Assembly: GCF_001424485.1 (NCBI RefSeq)
Contig: NZ_LMQC01000012.1
Coordinates: 1,082-60,981 of the forward strand
Length of the DNA stretch: 59,900 bases
Reading direction: 5' to 3'
Source of the DNA: Modestobacter sp. Leaf380
GTDB taxonomy: Bacteria; Actinomycetota; Actinomycetes; Mycobacteriales; Geodermatophilaceae
The position numbers and the translations under genes were made by a program. How positions within the stretch are numbered: the stretch's first letter is position 1; every line of letters starts with the position of its first letter. The notes beneath the pieces are model-generated. The model made no database searches and was not told where the DNA came from. It saw only the letters and a program-made list of their open reading frames with translations. Shown in pieces: positions 1 through 9,126 of the stretch.

Positions 1-216
1 AGCAGCGGCCGCACCACACGGCACCGGCTCAACCGCGGCGGTGACCGGCACGCCAACTACGCGCTGCACGTCATCGCCCTGGTCAGGCTCTCCGCCCACC
101 AACCCACCCGCGACTACGCCGAACGACGACGAGCCCAAGGCCTCAGCAACCTCGAGATCATCCGCTGCCTCAAGCGCTACATCGCCCGCGAGATCCACCA
201 CGTCCTGACCACTTGA
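1..216 (+). CDS. IS110-family transposase, C-terminal fragment
   Basis: The frame is open from the first base of the window and stops with TGA at 214-216, giving about 71 residues. The sequence (SSGRTTRHRLNRGGDRHANYA near the start, then a helix-rich end with RCLKRYIAREIHH) is the classic C-terminus of IS110/IS1111 DEDD transposases, where the transposase_20 domain carries the conserved serine. The N-terminal DEDD half lies outside the window, so activity cannot be judged. The element's last 97 bases are duplicated downstream, suggesting a past rearrangement at this end. Confidence 0.85.
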   Translation, partial: SSGRTTRHRLNRGGDRHANYALHVIALVRLSAHQPTRDYAERRRAQGLSNLEIIRCLKRYIAREIHHVLTT

Positions 217-239
217 CGAGGCATAGGAGCATCTCAGCC
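143..239 (+). repeat. IS110 3' end, copy 1 of a 97-bp exact direct repeat
   Basis: Bases 143-239 are identical to 468-564 (offset 325). The repeat covers the last 24 codons of the transposase, its stop codon, and about 23 bases of 3' non-coding IS end finishing in GAGCATCTCAGCC. The flanks diverge immediately after each copy (C versus G). Confidence 0.9.
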
Positions 240-250
240 CACTGCCCGGG

Positions 251-466
251 TCAGCTCCGGCCCTCCTCGTGGGAGACCGGCACGGTGCGGGTCACGTTCT
301 CGGTGACGACGTGCTTGCGCAGCCGGGCCCGGCCCGCCTCGACCGACTCGGTCCCGACGTCGAGCCGCTCCTCGGAGCGGGTCATCGCGTCGTCCGTCGT
401 GGGGCCGGAGGTGTCCCGCCCGACGGTGCCGCGGGAGTCGTCGTCGCGGGTGTCGGCGCTGTGCTG
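251..466 (-). pseudogene. DUF2382 (YsnF/AvaK) stress-protein gene fragment
   Basis: Between the two IS ends the minus strand encodes a stretch such as TRSEERLDVGTESVEAGRAR followed by LRKHVVTENVTRTVPVSHEE. That is the opening of the DUF2382 domain, often found C-terminal to PRC-barrel in actinobacterial general-stress proteins. It ends abruptly in GRS-stop where the family normally continues with VRVERE. Upstream the frame runs into the second IS remnant. Both ends are missing, so this is a scrap left by rearrangement. The family match is from recognition only. Confidence 0.65.
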
Positions 467-467
467 G

Positions 468-564
468 TCAGCAACCTCGAGATCATCCGCTGCCTCAAGC
501 GCTACATCGCCCGCGAGATCCACCACGTCCTGACCACTTGACGAGGCATAGGAGCATCTCAGCC
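468..564 (+). mobile_element. Orphan IS110 3'-end remnant (direct repeat copy 2)
   Basis: A 97-bp exact duplicate of 143-239 with no transposase body attached. It carries the transposase C-terminal codons, the stop codon and the terminal GAGCATCTCAGCC. It could be the stump of a second insertion that was deleted, or the product of imprecise transposition or recombination. The terminal TCA inside it doubles as the stop codon of the minus-strand gene that begins at 1095. Confidence 0.8.
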
Positions 565-1095
565 GGCCAGTTCCCGGGCGGTCGCGGCGGCGAAGGCCCA
601 GCGCGGCGGCAGGTCCCACTCGCCGTCCCAGTCCTCCCACTGCTCGTCGGTGAGGTCCAGGCCGGTCTCCTCCTCGCGAAGCGTCGTCCCGCGGAGGTAC
701 CAGGCGGTGCTGGCGTACTCGCTCTCGCAGGTGGTCACCACGTGCACCACGACCCCGGGGTGGGCCGCCGACAGCGCCCGCAGCACGTCCGACGGCGGGG
801 CGAACGCGGTCACCAGCCGGTAGACGAGCCGGTCGGGCGTCCGGACGTCGAGGGTCGCGTCGGTCTCAGGGCGGGCGGTGCCCCACAGCTGCACCGCCCG
901 CTCCCAGTCCCAGGCGTCGACGTCCATGCCGCTGGGCACGATCGTCTCCAGGGAGAACACGCTCCCGGGGGACGTCGTCCGCCGCAGCAGCCCGCGTCGG
1001 TCGACGTCGGGCGCGGCGACCGCGGCCTCGACCCGGGCCAGCGCGCCCGGGTCGGGCGACCAGACCGTCACCGTGCTCACCGCGTTGTTCGCCAC
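559..1095 (-). CDS. Api92/DUF1281-like ferredoxin-fold protein
   Basis: A 178-residue protein starting with GTG at 1095. It opens with NNAVSTVTVWSPDP and has the run AWDWERAVQLWGT, a mid-section resembling 'F..PP..VL..L....P' and a C-terminal acidic/tryptophan stretch (DEQWEDWDGEWDLPP). This layout matches the small ferredoxin-like Api92/DUF1281 family, common in phages and accessory DNA. Biochemical role is unknown. The stop codon lies exactly in the IS end at 559-561, so the original C-terminus may have been changed by the insertion. Confidence 0.5.
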   Translation of the reverse strand: MANNAVSTVTVWSPDPGALARVEAAVAAPDVDRRGLLRRTTSPGSVFSLETIVPSGMDVDAWDWERAVQLWGTARPETDATLDVRTPDRLVYRLVTAFAPPSDVLRALSAAHPGVVVHVVTTCESEYASTAWYLRGTTLREEETGLDLTDEQWEDWDGEWDLPPRWAFAAATARELAG

Positions 1096-1113
1096 GTCGG
1101 GAAGCGTGCCAGC

Positions 1114-1872
1114 TCAGCCGGCGCCCGGCGGCAGCGCGATCCCCTCGTCCTTGAGCACGACCCCGGAGGCACCCAGCTCCCGACTGGCCTGCAGCAGCCC
1201 GACCAGGGTGTCCGCGGCCTGCGCGTAGCCCAGCCCGTGCGGCGGGCGCACGTTGGAGATGCAGTTTCGCTCGCTGTCGGCGCGGCCGGTGCGCGGGCCG
1301 AAGGTCAGGTACAGCCCCAGGCTGTCCGCCGAGGACAGGCCGGGCCGCTCCCCCACCAGGACGACGACCATCCGCGCACCGAGCGCCTCGCCGACCGGGT
1401 CGCCCAGGGCCACCCGGGCCTGGTGCGCGACGACGATCGGCGCGATCGACCAGCCGGGCAACCGCTCCAGCACGGCGGCGACGGTCCCGGCGGCGTGCTC
1501 CTCGACGGCCCGCGGGGACAGCCCGTCGGCCACCACGAGGGCGAGGTCGTGGTCGCCGGCGGGCAGCTCGGTGTCCTCAGCCAGCCGCCGGCCGAGGTCG
1601 GGGCGCTGCAGGTAGGTGGCCCGGTCGGGGGCGGCCGAGCGCACCTCCAGCACGTCGAGCCCGGTCTGCCGCAGGCCCGCCACGACGGAGGCGGCGTCCA
1701 GCGGTGAGTGGACGGCGTCCCGGGCGGCGGCGTGCGCGGCCTTGAACTCCAGCAGCCGCGCGGTGGGCAGGCCGTCCCCGGCGCGGCCGAGCGCGACCCG
1801 GGCCCGGGTGGCGTTGCGCAGCACGTCCCACGGGTCGGGGTCCTTGGGGTGCGAGGAGGGCACGACGTTCAC
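1114..1872 (-). CDS. eutC: Ethanolamine ammonia-lyase small subunit
   Basis: About 252 residues, within the usual length of EutC (250-295). With EutB it forms the adenosylcobalamin-dependent enzyme that splits ethanolamine into acetaldehyde and ammonia. Recognisable parts are WDVLRNATRARVALGR at the N-terminus, the LLEFKAAHAAARDAV block, HPVRGERP-type cobalamin-region motifs (VVLVGERPGLSSADSLG) and RNCISNVRPPHGLGYAQAA. I chose the GTG at 1872 because GGAGGA lies five bases upstream; an upstream in-frame GTG at 1929 has no comparable site. It follows eutB by 85 bases in the same operon. Confidence 0.9.
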   Translation of the reverse strand: MNVVPSSHPKDPDPWDVLRNATRARVALGRAGDGLPTARLLEFKAAHAAARDAVHSPLDAASVVAGLRQTGLDVLEVRSAAPDRATYLQRPDLGRRLAEDTELPAGDHDLALVVADGLSPRAVEEHAAGTVAAVLERLPGWSIAPIVVAHQARVALGDPVGEALGARMVVVLVGERPGLSSADSLGLYLTFGPRTGRADSERNCISNVRPPHGLGYAQAADTLVGLLQASRELGASGVVLKDEGIALPPGAG

Positions 1873-1957
1873 CGGGTCCTCCGCAGCGGACGCAGGGTGC
1901 TGACCAGCAGCCGCCAGACCACGCGCCACTCCCCCGCCTGGTGCGGGTGCCGCCGGC

Positions 1958-3370
1958 TCACCGGGCGGCCGCCAGCAGCGCGCGGGCCTGCGGGGCGTCG
2001 GCGGTGAGCTCGCGGACCCGGCCGGCGCCGTCCACGAGGTCCATCCGCTGCAGCCACGCCTCGAACTCCGGCGCGGGCCGCAGGTCGAGCACCTGGCGGG
2101 CGGTGAGCACGTCCTGGAAGGACAGCGACTGGTAGTGCAGCATCACGTCGTCCGAGCCCGGGACGGCGATGACGAACGAGCAGCCCGCGGCCCCGAGCAG
2201 CAGGGTCAAGGTGTCGGTGTCGTCGCCGTCGACGTCGGTGTGGTTCGTGTAGCAGACGTCGACGCCCATCGGCAGGCCGAGCAGCTTGCCGCAGAAGTGG
2301 TCCTCCAGGCCGGCCCGGATGACCTGCTTGGCGTCGTACAGGTACTCCGGCCCGATGAACCCGACGACGGTGTTGACCAGCAGCGGGTCGTAGTGGCGGG
2401 CGACGCCGTAGGCCCGGCACTCCAGGGTCTGCTGGTCCACCGGCGCCCCGCCCACGCCCAGGTGCGCACCGGCCGACAGCGCCGAGCCCTGCCCGGTCTC
2501 GAAGTAGCTGACGTTGGTCCCGACCGTGCCCCGCTTGAGCTCGCGGGCAGCGGTGACCGCCTCGTCGAGCAGCGCGAGGGTCACCCCGAAGCCCTCGTTG
2601 CCGCCCTGGGTGCCGGCGACGGACTGGAACACCAGGTCGACCGGCGCGCCCTGCTCGATGGCCCGCAGCGTCGTCGTCACGTGGGCGAGGACGCAGGACT
2701 GCGTGGGGATCTCGTACCGGGTGATGACGGCGTCGATGAGCTCGAGCAGCGCGATGGTCTGCGCCGGGGAGTCGGTCGCCGGGTTGATCCCGATGACGGC
2801 GTCCCCGCAGCCGTGCAGCAGCCCGTCCAGCAGCGAGGCGGTGACGCCGACCGCGTCGTCGGTGGGGTGGTTGGGCTGCAGCCGGGACGCCAACCGGCCG
2901 GGCAGCCCGATCGTGGAGCGCAGCCCGGTGACCACCCGGGCCCGCCGGCCGACGGCGATCAGGTCGGCGTTGCGCATCAACTTGGAGACGGCGGCGACCA
3001 TCTCCGGGGTGAGACCGCGGGCCAGCCCGGTGATGGCCGCCTCGTCGCCCTCGGCCGCGCGGGCCAGCAGCCACTCCCGGAACCCGCCGACGGTCAGCGA
3101 GCGGACCGGCGCCAGGGCGTCGACGTCCAGGGTGTCCAGGACGAGGCGGGTGACGTCGTCCTCGTCGTAGCCGACGACCTGCTCGTCGAGGAACGTGGTG
3201 AGCGGCAGGTCGGCGAGCACCACCTGGGCGGCGACCCGTTCGGCCTCCGAGGAGGCCGCACACCCGGCGAGGACGTCGCCGGAGCGCGCCGGCGTCGCCT
3301 TGGCCATGACCTCGACCAGGGACGGGAACTCGTGGGTGTGGCCCGACAGCGTCGTCCGGCGCGCGGTCAT
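1958..3370 (-). CDS. eutB: Ethanolamine ammonia-lyase large subunit
   Basis: 470 residues, full length for EutB. The (beta/alpha)8 catalytic subunit that binds ethanolamine and the corrin. Family landmarks include GINPATDSPAQT, TQSCVLAHVTTTLRAIEQG, DLVFQSVAGTQGGNEGFG, VGTNVSYFETGQGSALSAGAH, and the metal/substrate stretch MGVDVCYTNHTD. The start ATG overlaps the stop of the permease gene by four bases (ATGA), so the two are probably translationally coupled. No microcompartment shell genes are present, so metabolism is probably free in the cytosol. Confidence 0.95.
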   Translation of the reverse strand: MTARRTTLSGHTHEFPSLVEVMAKATPARSGDVLAGCAASSEAERVAAQVVLADLPLTTFLDEQVVGYDEDDVTRLVLDTLDVDALAPVRSLTVGGFREWLLARAAEGDEAAITGLARGLTPEMVAAVSKLMRNADLIAVGRRARVVTGLRSTIGLPGRLASRLQPNHPTDDAVGVTASLLDGLLHGCGDAVIGINPATDSPAQTIALLELIDAVITRYEIPTQSCVLAHVTTTLRAIEQGAPVDLVFQSVAGTQGGNEGFGVTLALLDEAVTAARELKRGTVGTNVSYFETGQGSALSAGAHLGVGGAPVDQQTLECRAYGVARHYDPLLVNTVVGFIGPEYLYDAKQVIRAGLEDHFCGKLLGLPMGVDVCYTNHTDVDGDDTDTLTLLLGAAGCSFVIAVPGSDDVMLHYQSLSFQDVLTARQVLDLRPAPEFEAWLQRMDLVDGAGRVRELTADAPQARALLAAAR

Positions 3371-4791
3371 CGGACGTCGTCCGCGGCGGCGGCGAGTGCC
3401 TCGAACTCCTCCTCGGGGGCCGACGCGACCAGGTGGTGCCGGCTGTAGAGGGCGAAGTAGGCCAGGAAGGCGAGCAGCGCGAGCAGGGTGAGCCCGGCGG
3501 CGAGCGGGTCGACCAGGAAGGTGGCCAGCACGGCGAGGACGGCGAGCACCAGCGCGATGCCGGTGGTGACGGTGCCGCCGGGGGTCCGGTAGGGCCGCTC
3601 GAGGTCGGGCTCGCGGCGGCGCAGGACGATGTGGCTGACCATCATCAAGACGTAGGACACCGCCGCCCCGAAGACCGCCATGTTGAGCAGCACGGCGCCC
3701 TGGCCGGTGAGGGTGAGCAGGAAGCCGATGACGCCGGGGACGATCAGCGCGAGCACCGGGGCCTTGCGGCTGTTGGTCACCGACAGCGAGCGCGGCAGGT
3801 AGCCGGCGCGGGAGAGGGCGAAGGTCTGCCGGCTGTAGGCGTAGACGATGGAGAAGAAGCTGGCGACCAGGCCGACGAGGCCCATGTAGTTCACGACGGT
3901 CTGCAGGGTGCCGGGGGCGAGCCCGTCGACCGGCGGGTTGGCGGAGGTGGAGATGACCTGCGCACCGCCGGCGCCGGTGGTGAAGACCAGCATCAGGACG
4001 GCGAGGGTGGCCAGCACCGCCATGGCCGCGACGATGCCCTTGGGCATGGACCGGGCCGGGTCCTTGGCCTCCTCGCTGGCCAGCGGCACGCACTCGACGG
4101 CGAGGAAGAACCAGATCGCGAAGGGGAACGCGGCCCAGACGCCGAGGATGCCGAAGGGCAGCCACTCGGAGGCGCCGGCGGCGTCGGTGGGGGCGATGTC
4201 GGTGAGGTTGGCGGCGTCGAAGGCGGGGATCGCGCCGAGCAGGAAGAGCACCAGGCCGACGACGGCGACCGCGGCGATGGCCATCATCACCTTGAGCGCC
4301 TCGCCGACGCCCATCAGGTGGATGCCGATGAACAGGGCGTAGACGGCCAGGTAGACCCACCAGCCGTCGGTGATGCCGAACAGCCCGAGGGACTCCACGT
4401 AGCCGCCGATGAAGGTGGCGATGGCGGCCGGGGCGATGGCGTACTCGATGAGGACGGCGATGCCGGTGGCGTAGCCGCCCCACGGGCCCAGTGCGCGGCG
4501 GGCGAAGGTGTAGCCGCCGCCCGCGGTCGGCAGCGCGGCGCCGAGCTCGGCCAGGCCGAACACCATCGCGGTGTACATGACCCCCATCAGGACGACGGCG
4601 ATCAGCAGCCCGCCGAACCCGCCCTCGGCCAGGCCGAAGTTCCAGCCGGCGTAGTCCCCGGAGATGACGGCAGCGACGCCGAGGCCGGCCAGCAGCACCC
4701 ACCCGGCGGTGCCGGTGCGCAGCTGTCGTTTCGCCAGGTACTCGCTGGTCCCGGTGGTGGTGCTGGGCGGGGCGGTGGGTTCAGCGGTCAC
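3367..4791 (-). CDS. Ethanolamine permease (APC family)
   Basis: 474 residues with about twelve hydrophobic segments and a short polar N-terminus. It belongs to the amino acid-polyamine-organocation superfamily; the stretch VISGDYAGWNFGLAEGGFG in the first helix region is typical of the Eat/ethanolamine permease subgroup. Placement as first gene ahead of eutB and eutC supports ethanolamine as substrate. The ATG at 4791 is used; the final ATGA overlaps eutB. Divergent from the sigma-factor gene across 185 bases in which I see no clear operator. Confidence 0.9.
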   Translation of the reverse strand: MTAEPTAPPSTTTGTSEYLAKRQLRTGTAGWVLLAGLGVAAVISGDYAGWNFGLAEGGFGGLLIAVVLMGVMYTAMVFGLAELGAALPTAGGGYTFARRALGPWGGYATGIAVLIEYAIAPAAIATFIGGYVESLGLFGITDGWWVYLAVYALFIGIHLMGVGEALKVMMAIAAVAVVGLVLFLLGAIPAFDAANLTDIAPTDAAGASEWLPFGILGVWAAFPFAIWFFLAVECVPLASEEAKDPARSMPKGIVAAMAVLATLAVLMLVFTTGAGGAQVISTSANPPVDGLAPGTLQTVVNYMGLVGLVASFFSIVYAYSRQTFALSRAGYLPRSLSVTNSRKAPVLALIVPGVIGFLLTLTGQGAVLLNMAVFGAAVSYVLMMVSHIVLRRREPDLERPYRTPGGTVTTGIALVLAVLAVLATFLVDPLAAGLTLLALLAFLAYFALYSRHHLVASAPEEEFEALAAAADDVR

Positions 4792-4976
4792 GTCGGGCCT
4801 CCGGGACGCCGGCCCCCTCGGACCGGATGCGGCTCACCTTGGACCGCCGACGTCACAGGGGCAATGCCCCGGTGTTACGGACTCCGGAGCGGGCGCGCGA
4901 CGCCGTCCCGTCGAGGTGTGTAACCGTTCCGCGGGAGCCGGACACTCCCCGGGTGTGAGCACGCTGAGAGGTCTCC

Positions 4977-5531
4977 GTGGCTGAGTCCGGCGACGCGCGG
5001 TTCGACCGCCTGTGGGCCGACCACGCGGCAGCCGTCGTCCGCTACGCCCGGTCCCGTGTCCTGCCCGACGACGTCGAGGACGTCGTGGCCGACACCTTCA
5101 CCGTCGCGTGGCGGCGGCTGGAGGAGGTGCCCGAGTTCGGGCTCCCGTGGCTGTTGGGGGTGGCGCGCGGGGTGGCGGCCAACGCCCGCCGGACCCGTCG
5201 GCGTCAGGGCGCGCTGTCCGAGCGGCTGCTCGCGTTGGCCGACGGCGCCCATGGTGGCGACGTCGCGGACGACGTCTGGCCGCTGCTGGACACCGACAGC
5301 GCCACCTTCGCCGCGTTGCGCGCCCTGTCTGATGCCGACCGCGAGCTGCTCACGCTGCTCGCCTGGAACGGCCTCACCCCCGAGGAGGCGGCGGAGGCCC
5401 TGGGTTGCTCCCGCGGGGCACTGCGGGTGCGACTGCACCGGGCCCGCCGCCGCTTCACCCAGCTCGTCGACGTGGCAGGCGAGATCGACTTCGACCGGAC
5501 CCCAGCCCCGCACCGTGGAGGCACCCCGTGA
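4977..5531 (+). CDS. ECF RNA polymerase sigma factor
   Basis: 184 residues from GTG at 4977, with GAGAGG just upstream. Region 2 lies around residues 8-70 (FDRLWADHAAAVVRYARSRV, then DDVEDVVADTFTVAWRR, the sigma-2 core-binding helix). Region 4 lies around 115-165 (LSDADRELLTLLAWNGLTPEEAA, ALGCSRGALRVRLHRARRRF). This is the SigE-like ECF pattern. Its stop overlaps the GTG of the next gene by four bases, which links it to a membrane protein that may act as its regulator. Confidence 0.9.
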   Translation: MAESGDARFDRLWADHAAAVVRYARSRVLPDDVEDVVADTFTVAWRRLEEVPEFGLPWLLGVARGVAANARRTRRRQGALSERLLALADGAHGGDVADDVWPLLDTDSATFAALRALSDADRELLTLLAWNGLTPEEAAEALGCSRGALRVRLHRARRRFTQLVDVAGEIDFDRTPAPHRGGTP

Positions 5532-6688
5532 CCGACCCCCTCATCGACCGGCTGACCCACCACGCACCCGCCGACCTGGACACCGCCGAGCTGAGCGCAC
5601 TCCTGACCCGAGCACGGGCCCGGGTCGACGCCGGACGCACAGCCGCTCCCCGGTCCGGGGCGCGACGGCTGCGCCCCCGCACCCGACTGGCCCTGGTCGC
5701 GGCTGCGGCGGCCGTGCTGACGGCGGTCCCCATCGTGGTGGACGTCGTGGGCCAGGACGAGGACGGCACCGCGCCACCCGGCCTGTCCCTGGCGGTCGCG
5801 GTCGCGCAGAACGGCGAGTTCGCCTGCGCGAACGGCTTCGCCACCGCCGTCGACCCGGCGCAGGCTGAGGTCCGCCTGCTGCCGGACGAGCTGCCACCCG
5901 GTTGGGAGTACAGCGAGATCTTCGTCCGGCACGAGAGGTCACAGAACTGCGACGTCCCGTCCTTGGTGGCGCTGCAGCTCGACTCCACTGGCGTGGTGAC
6001 CGGTCGGCTCGCGATCCGAGGTCCGGTGGAGGCCTACGTGAACGCACCGGTGGTCGATCGGGACTCGGTCCCCGACACCGTCTTCGGCGCGTCGGCCCGC
6101 CGTTTCGACTACGCCGTCGACCCTGCCGGCCCGATCGACGCCGAGATCCACCGGTGGTTGTGGACCGACTCCAGCGGTCGGCAGTGGACCGCTGAGGTCG
6201 TCGGTCTCGGACTGGAGGAGGCGCGCCGCCAACTGGACGGTGTCACGGTCGATGGACCGGACGTCACCTGGCAGGCGGTCGATTCCGCCTGGTCGCTGAT
6301 CCACCTCCGCACCGGCGACCCGTACGTGCTCCCGACCGGTGGGACCAGCTGGACCGTCGGCGCTGACGGCGGGCTCGGGGGTCGTGGCTTCGACGTCCAC
6401 AGCAACCCCGAGCCGCACGTGCCTGCGGCCGCGTCCGCCTGGGTCGACGACCGGCTGACCGAGCTGGACGGACGGCCGGCTGTGGTCAGCCCGGTCCGCG
6501 GCAGCGAGGCCGAGGGCGGGCCTCCGGGCTCCCCTGGGTACATCACCCTCGCGGTGGACGTCGAACCCGGCGTCACGGCCATCAGCCGATTCGTCCCCGG
6601 CGACCTGGCTTCGGTGGAGGCCATGCTGGGCTCGCTGCGCCAGGTGCCGCCGGACGACCCACGGATCGAGGCGTACGGGGAGGAGTAG
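5528..6688 (+). CDS. Membrane-anchored protein coupled to the ECF sigma factor (possible anti-sigma)
   Basis: 386 residues from GTG at 5528, overlapping the sigma gene by four bases. A cytoplasmic N-terminus of about 50 residues (DPLIDRLTHHAPADLDTAEL) is followed by one hydrophobic segment around residues 55-75 (TRLALVAAAAAVLTAVPIVV) and a large extracytoplasmic region without a domain I recognise. Position and topology match actinobacterial regulators encoded next to ECF sigma factors, for example CU044_5270-type proteins. No zinc-binding HxxxCxxC motif is visible, so it is not a classical ZAS anti-sigma factor; function is inferred from context. Confidence 0.65.
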   Translation: MTDPLIDRLTHHAPADLDTAELSALLTRARARVDAGRTAAPRSGARRLRPRTRLALVAAAAAVLTAVPIVVDVVGQDEDGTAPPGLSLAVAVAQNGEFACANGFATAVDPAQAEVRLLPDELPPGWEYSEIFVRHERSQNCDVPSLVALQLDSTGVVTGRLAIRGPVEAYVNAPVVDRDSVPDTVFGASARRFDYAVDPAGPIDAEIHRWLWTDSSGRQWTAEVVGLGLEEARRQLDGVTVDGPDVTWQAVDSAWSLIHLRTGDPYVLPTGGTSWTVGADGGLGGRGFDVHSNPEPHVPAAASAWVDDRLTELDGRPAVVSPVRGSEAEGGPPGSPGYITLAVDVEPGVTAISRFVPGDLASVEAMLGSLRQVPPDDPRIEAYGEE

Positions 6689-6699
6689 CCGGGCCCGCC

Positions 6700-7794
6700 T
6701 CAGACGGCGGTGCGCCCCACCCGCAGCAGGTCCCGGACGACGGCGCCGGGGTCGCCGTCCTCGGCGAGGACCCGCCGCTGGCGGGCGGCCGACGTCCCGC
6801 GGGCGAGGAGCTGCTCGGCCAGCGCGGTGACCTCGGCCAGCTCGCCGCGGCTGTCCAGGTCCTCGCGCAGTTCGGCGAGCAGTGCCCGGACGGCGTCCGC
6901 GGCGTGCACGCGGGTGCCGGTGAGCGGGTCGACGAGCTGGCCGCCGAGGCCGTGCCGGGCGGCGTGCCAGCGGGCCGCGCGCAGCAGCTCGGGCCGGACG
7001 ACCGGTGCCGGGGTGTCCAGCCGGCCGGCCAGGGTGCTGACCAGGGAGCGGCACAGCGCGGCGTGCAGGACGGCGTCGTCGGGGTCGGTGCAGACGTCGC
7101 CCATCCGGAACTCGACGGTGGGCACGTGGGTGGAGGGACGCAGGTCCCAGTAGACCTGCGAGCCGTCGGGGACCATGCCGGTGCCGACGAGGGAGGCGAT
7201 GACGGCGCGGTAGCCGTCGGCGTCCCCCATCGGCTCGGGCGGGCCGGACACCGGCCAGCGGGACCACCAGACGGTGCGCCAGGACTCGTGGCCGGTGTCG
7301 GCGCCGGTGTGGAACGGCGAGCTGCCGGTCATCGCCAGCAGCAGCGGGAGATACGGGCGGGCCCGGTCCATGACGCCGACGGCGACGTCGAGGGAGTCGA
7401 CGCCGACGTGCACGTGGGTGCCGCAGATGTCCTGGCCGAGCGCGAGGCCGGCCCAGCGCTGGACCATCGCGCGGTAGCGGGGGGCGTCGGTGAGGACGAG
7501 GTCGCTGACGGCGGCCGTGGGGTGGGTGCTGGCGGCGAGGACGGTGAGCCCGTCGGTCTGCGCGGCGGCGACGGCCTCCAGGCGGGTGGCGACCAGGGCG
7601 GCGCGGACCTCGTCGAGGGTGCGGCACACGCCGGTCGCCGTCTCCAGCTGGGTCGTGGAGATCTCGGGCTGGACGTGCGGGCCGGCCTCGCCGCGGACGG
7701 CGGCGTCGGCGACGGCGGAACTGGCGGCCAGCGCGCCGGTGGTGGGGTCGACGAGGTGGAACTCCTCCTCGACGCCCAGGGTGGAACCGGTCAT
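6700..7794 (-). CDS. YbdK-type carboxylate-amine ligase (GCS2 family)
   Basis: 364 residues from ATG at 7794. The N-terminal GVEEEFHLVDP is the hallmark of the glutamate-cysteine ligase type 2 superfamily (ATP-grasp-unrelated glutamine-synthetase-like fold). Further landmarks are PEISTTQLETATGVC, THVHVGVDS and the C-terminal VPTVEFRMGDVCTDPDDAV. Such proteins have weak glutamate-cysteine ligase activity in E. coli (YbdK); the physiological substrate here is unknown. Transcribed divergently from the M18 aminopeptidase, sharing a 66-base intergenic region. Confidence 0.88.
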   Translation of the reverse strand: MTGSTLGVEEEFHLVDPTTGALAASSAVADAAVRGEAGPHVQPEISTTQLETATGVCRTLDEVRAALVATRLEAVAAAQTDGLTVLAASTHPTAAVSDLVLTDAPRYRAMVQRWAGLALGQDICGTHVHVGVDSLDVAVGVMDRARPYLPLLLAMTGSSPFHTGADTGHESWRTVWWSRWPVSGPPEPMGDADGYRAVIASLVGTGMVPDGSQVYWDLRPSTHVPTVEFRMGDVCTDPDDAVLHAALCRSLVSTLAGRLDTPAPVVRPELLRAARWHAARHGLGGQLVDPLTGTRVHAADAVRALLAELREDLDSRGELAEVTALAEQLLARGTSAARQRRVLAEDGDPGAVVRDLLRVGRTAV

Positions 7795-7860
7795 GCGGGG
7801 ACTCCAGGTGATCGTGCAGGGCGCGGCGGGGAACGGTACGGGGTGCGCGAGACTGGTGAC

Positions 7861-9126
7861 GTGGACCTCTCCCTCGGTGACGACCTCCGCGCGTTCGTCG
7901 ACGCCTCGCCCTCCCCCGGCCACGCGGCCGCCGAGATCGCCCGCCGGTTGACCGCGGGCGGGTTCCGAGAGCTGGCCGAGACCGACCTGTGGGAGCTGTC
8001 GCCCGGGGCCGCCGTGTTCACGGTGCGCGGGGCGAGCGTGGTGGCCGTGCGGGTGGGCACCGAGCCCACGGCGGAGGCCGGGCTGCGGATCATCGGCGCG
8101 CACACCGACTCCCCCACGTTCAAGGTGCGCCCGCGGTGGGACGTGCGGCAGGCCGGCTACCGACTGGTCGGCGTGGAGCCCTACGGCGGCGGCCTGTGGC
8201 ACACCTGGCTGGACCGCGACCTCACCGTCGCCGGCCGGCTGGCGCTGCGCGGTGGGACGACGACGCTGGTCACGCTCCCCGGTGCACCGCTGCGGCTGCC
8301 CTCTCTGGCGATCCACCTGGACCGCTCGGTGCGGGAGGGCCTGACCCTCGACCCGCAGCGCCACCTGCAGCCCGTGTGGGGCGCCGACCTGGGCACCGAG
8401 CCCGGCCTGCTGGAGGCCCTGTCGACTGCCGCCGGCGTCTCGGCCGGGGACGTCGTCGGCCACGACCTGGTGCTCGCCGACACCCAGCCCGCGGCCCGCG
8501 CCGGGGCAGACGGCTCGTGGATCGCCGCGCCCCGGCTGGACGACCTGGCCTGCTGCCACTCGGGGCTGCTGGCGCTGCTGGGCGTTTCCGCGGAAACGCG
8601 TCACACCCAGGTGCTGGTCTGCAACGACCACGAGGAGGTCGGCTCCGGCTCGGCGTCCGGTGCGCGCGGCTCGTTCCTGGAGGACGTGATCGGCCGGCTG
8701 GCCGGACCGGAGCCGCAGGCGTTCGCCCGGACCATCGCGGCGTCCAAGTTGGTCAGTGCGGACATGGCGCACGCGGTGCACCCGACCCGCTCGGAGCGGC
8801 ACGAGCCCTCGCACCAGCCGGTGCTGGGTGGTGGGCCGGTGCTCAAGCTGAACGCAAACCAGGCCTACGCGACGGATGCGGTGTCGGGTGGGTGGTTCAC
8901 CGAGCGGTGCGAGGCGGCCGGGGTGCCGGTGCAGCACTTCGTCACCCGCGCCGACCTGCCCTGCGGCTCCACGATCGGACCCCTGACGGCCACGCGGCTG
9001 GGGCTGTCGACGGTGGACGTGGGCGCTCCGCAGCTGGCCATGCACTCCGTACGGGAACTGGCGTCAGCCGAGGACGTCCCGCTGATGGTCCAGACCTTCC
9101 GCAGCTGCCTGGGGACGACCGGCTGA
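7861..9126 (+). CDS. M18-family metalloaminopeptidase
   Basis: About 421 residues. All M18 zinc and active-site blocks are present: [11 protein letters not shown] near the N-terminus, [10 protein letters not shown] (bridging aspartate), [14 protein letters not shown] (catalytic glutamates), [11 protein letters not shown] and LPCGSTIGP towards the C-terminus. It should be a cytosolic dinuclear-zinc enzyme removing N-terminal acidic or neutral residues. The start is uncertain: GTG at 7861 or the in-frame GTG at 7843. The last 63 bases overlap the tail of the gene on the opposite strand. Confidence 0.92.
   Translation: MDLSLGDDLRAFVDASPSPGHAAAEIARRLTAGGFRELAETDLWELSPGAAVFTVRGASVVAVRVGTEPTAEAGLRIIGAHTDSPTFKVRPRWDVRQAGYRLVGVEPYGGGLWHTWLDRDLTVAGRLALRGGTTTLVTLPGAPLRLPSLAIHLDRSVREGLTLDPQRHLQPVWGADLGTEPGLLEALSTAAGVSAGDVVGHDLVLADTQPAARAGADGSWIAAPRLDDLACCHSGLLALLGVSAETRHTQVLVCNDHEEVGSGSASGARGSFLEDVIGRLAGPEPQAFARTIAASKLVSADMAHAVHPTRSERHEPSHQPVLGGGPVLKLNANQAYATDAVSGGWFTERCEAAGVPVQHFVTRADLPCGSTIGPLTATRLGLSTVDVGAPQLAMHSVRELASAEDVPLMVQTFRSCLGTTG

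Noticed and set aside
2135-3448. Long plus-strand open frame opposite eutB
   Set aside because: Composition is Gly/Arg/Val/Asp-rich without domains, and it is the shadow of a clear enzyme gene on the other strand.
6904-7860. Upstream extension of the M18 gene
   Set aside because: The extension is antisense to the GCS2 ligase and has shadow-type composition; M18 homology starts at about 7861.
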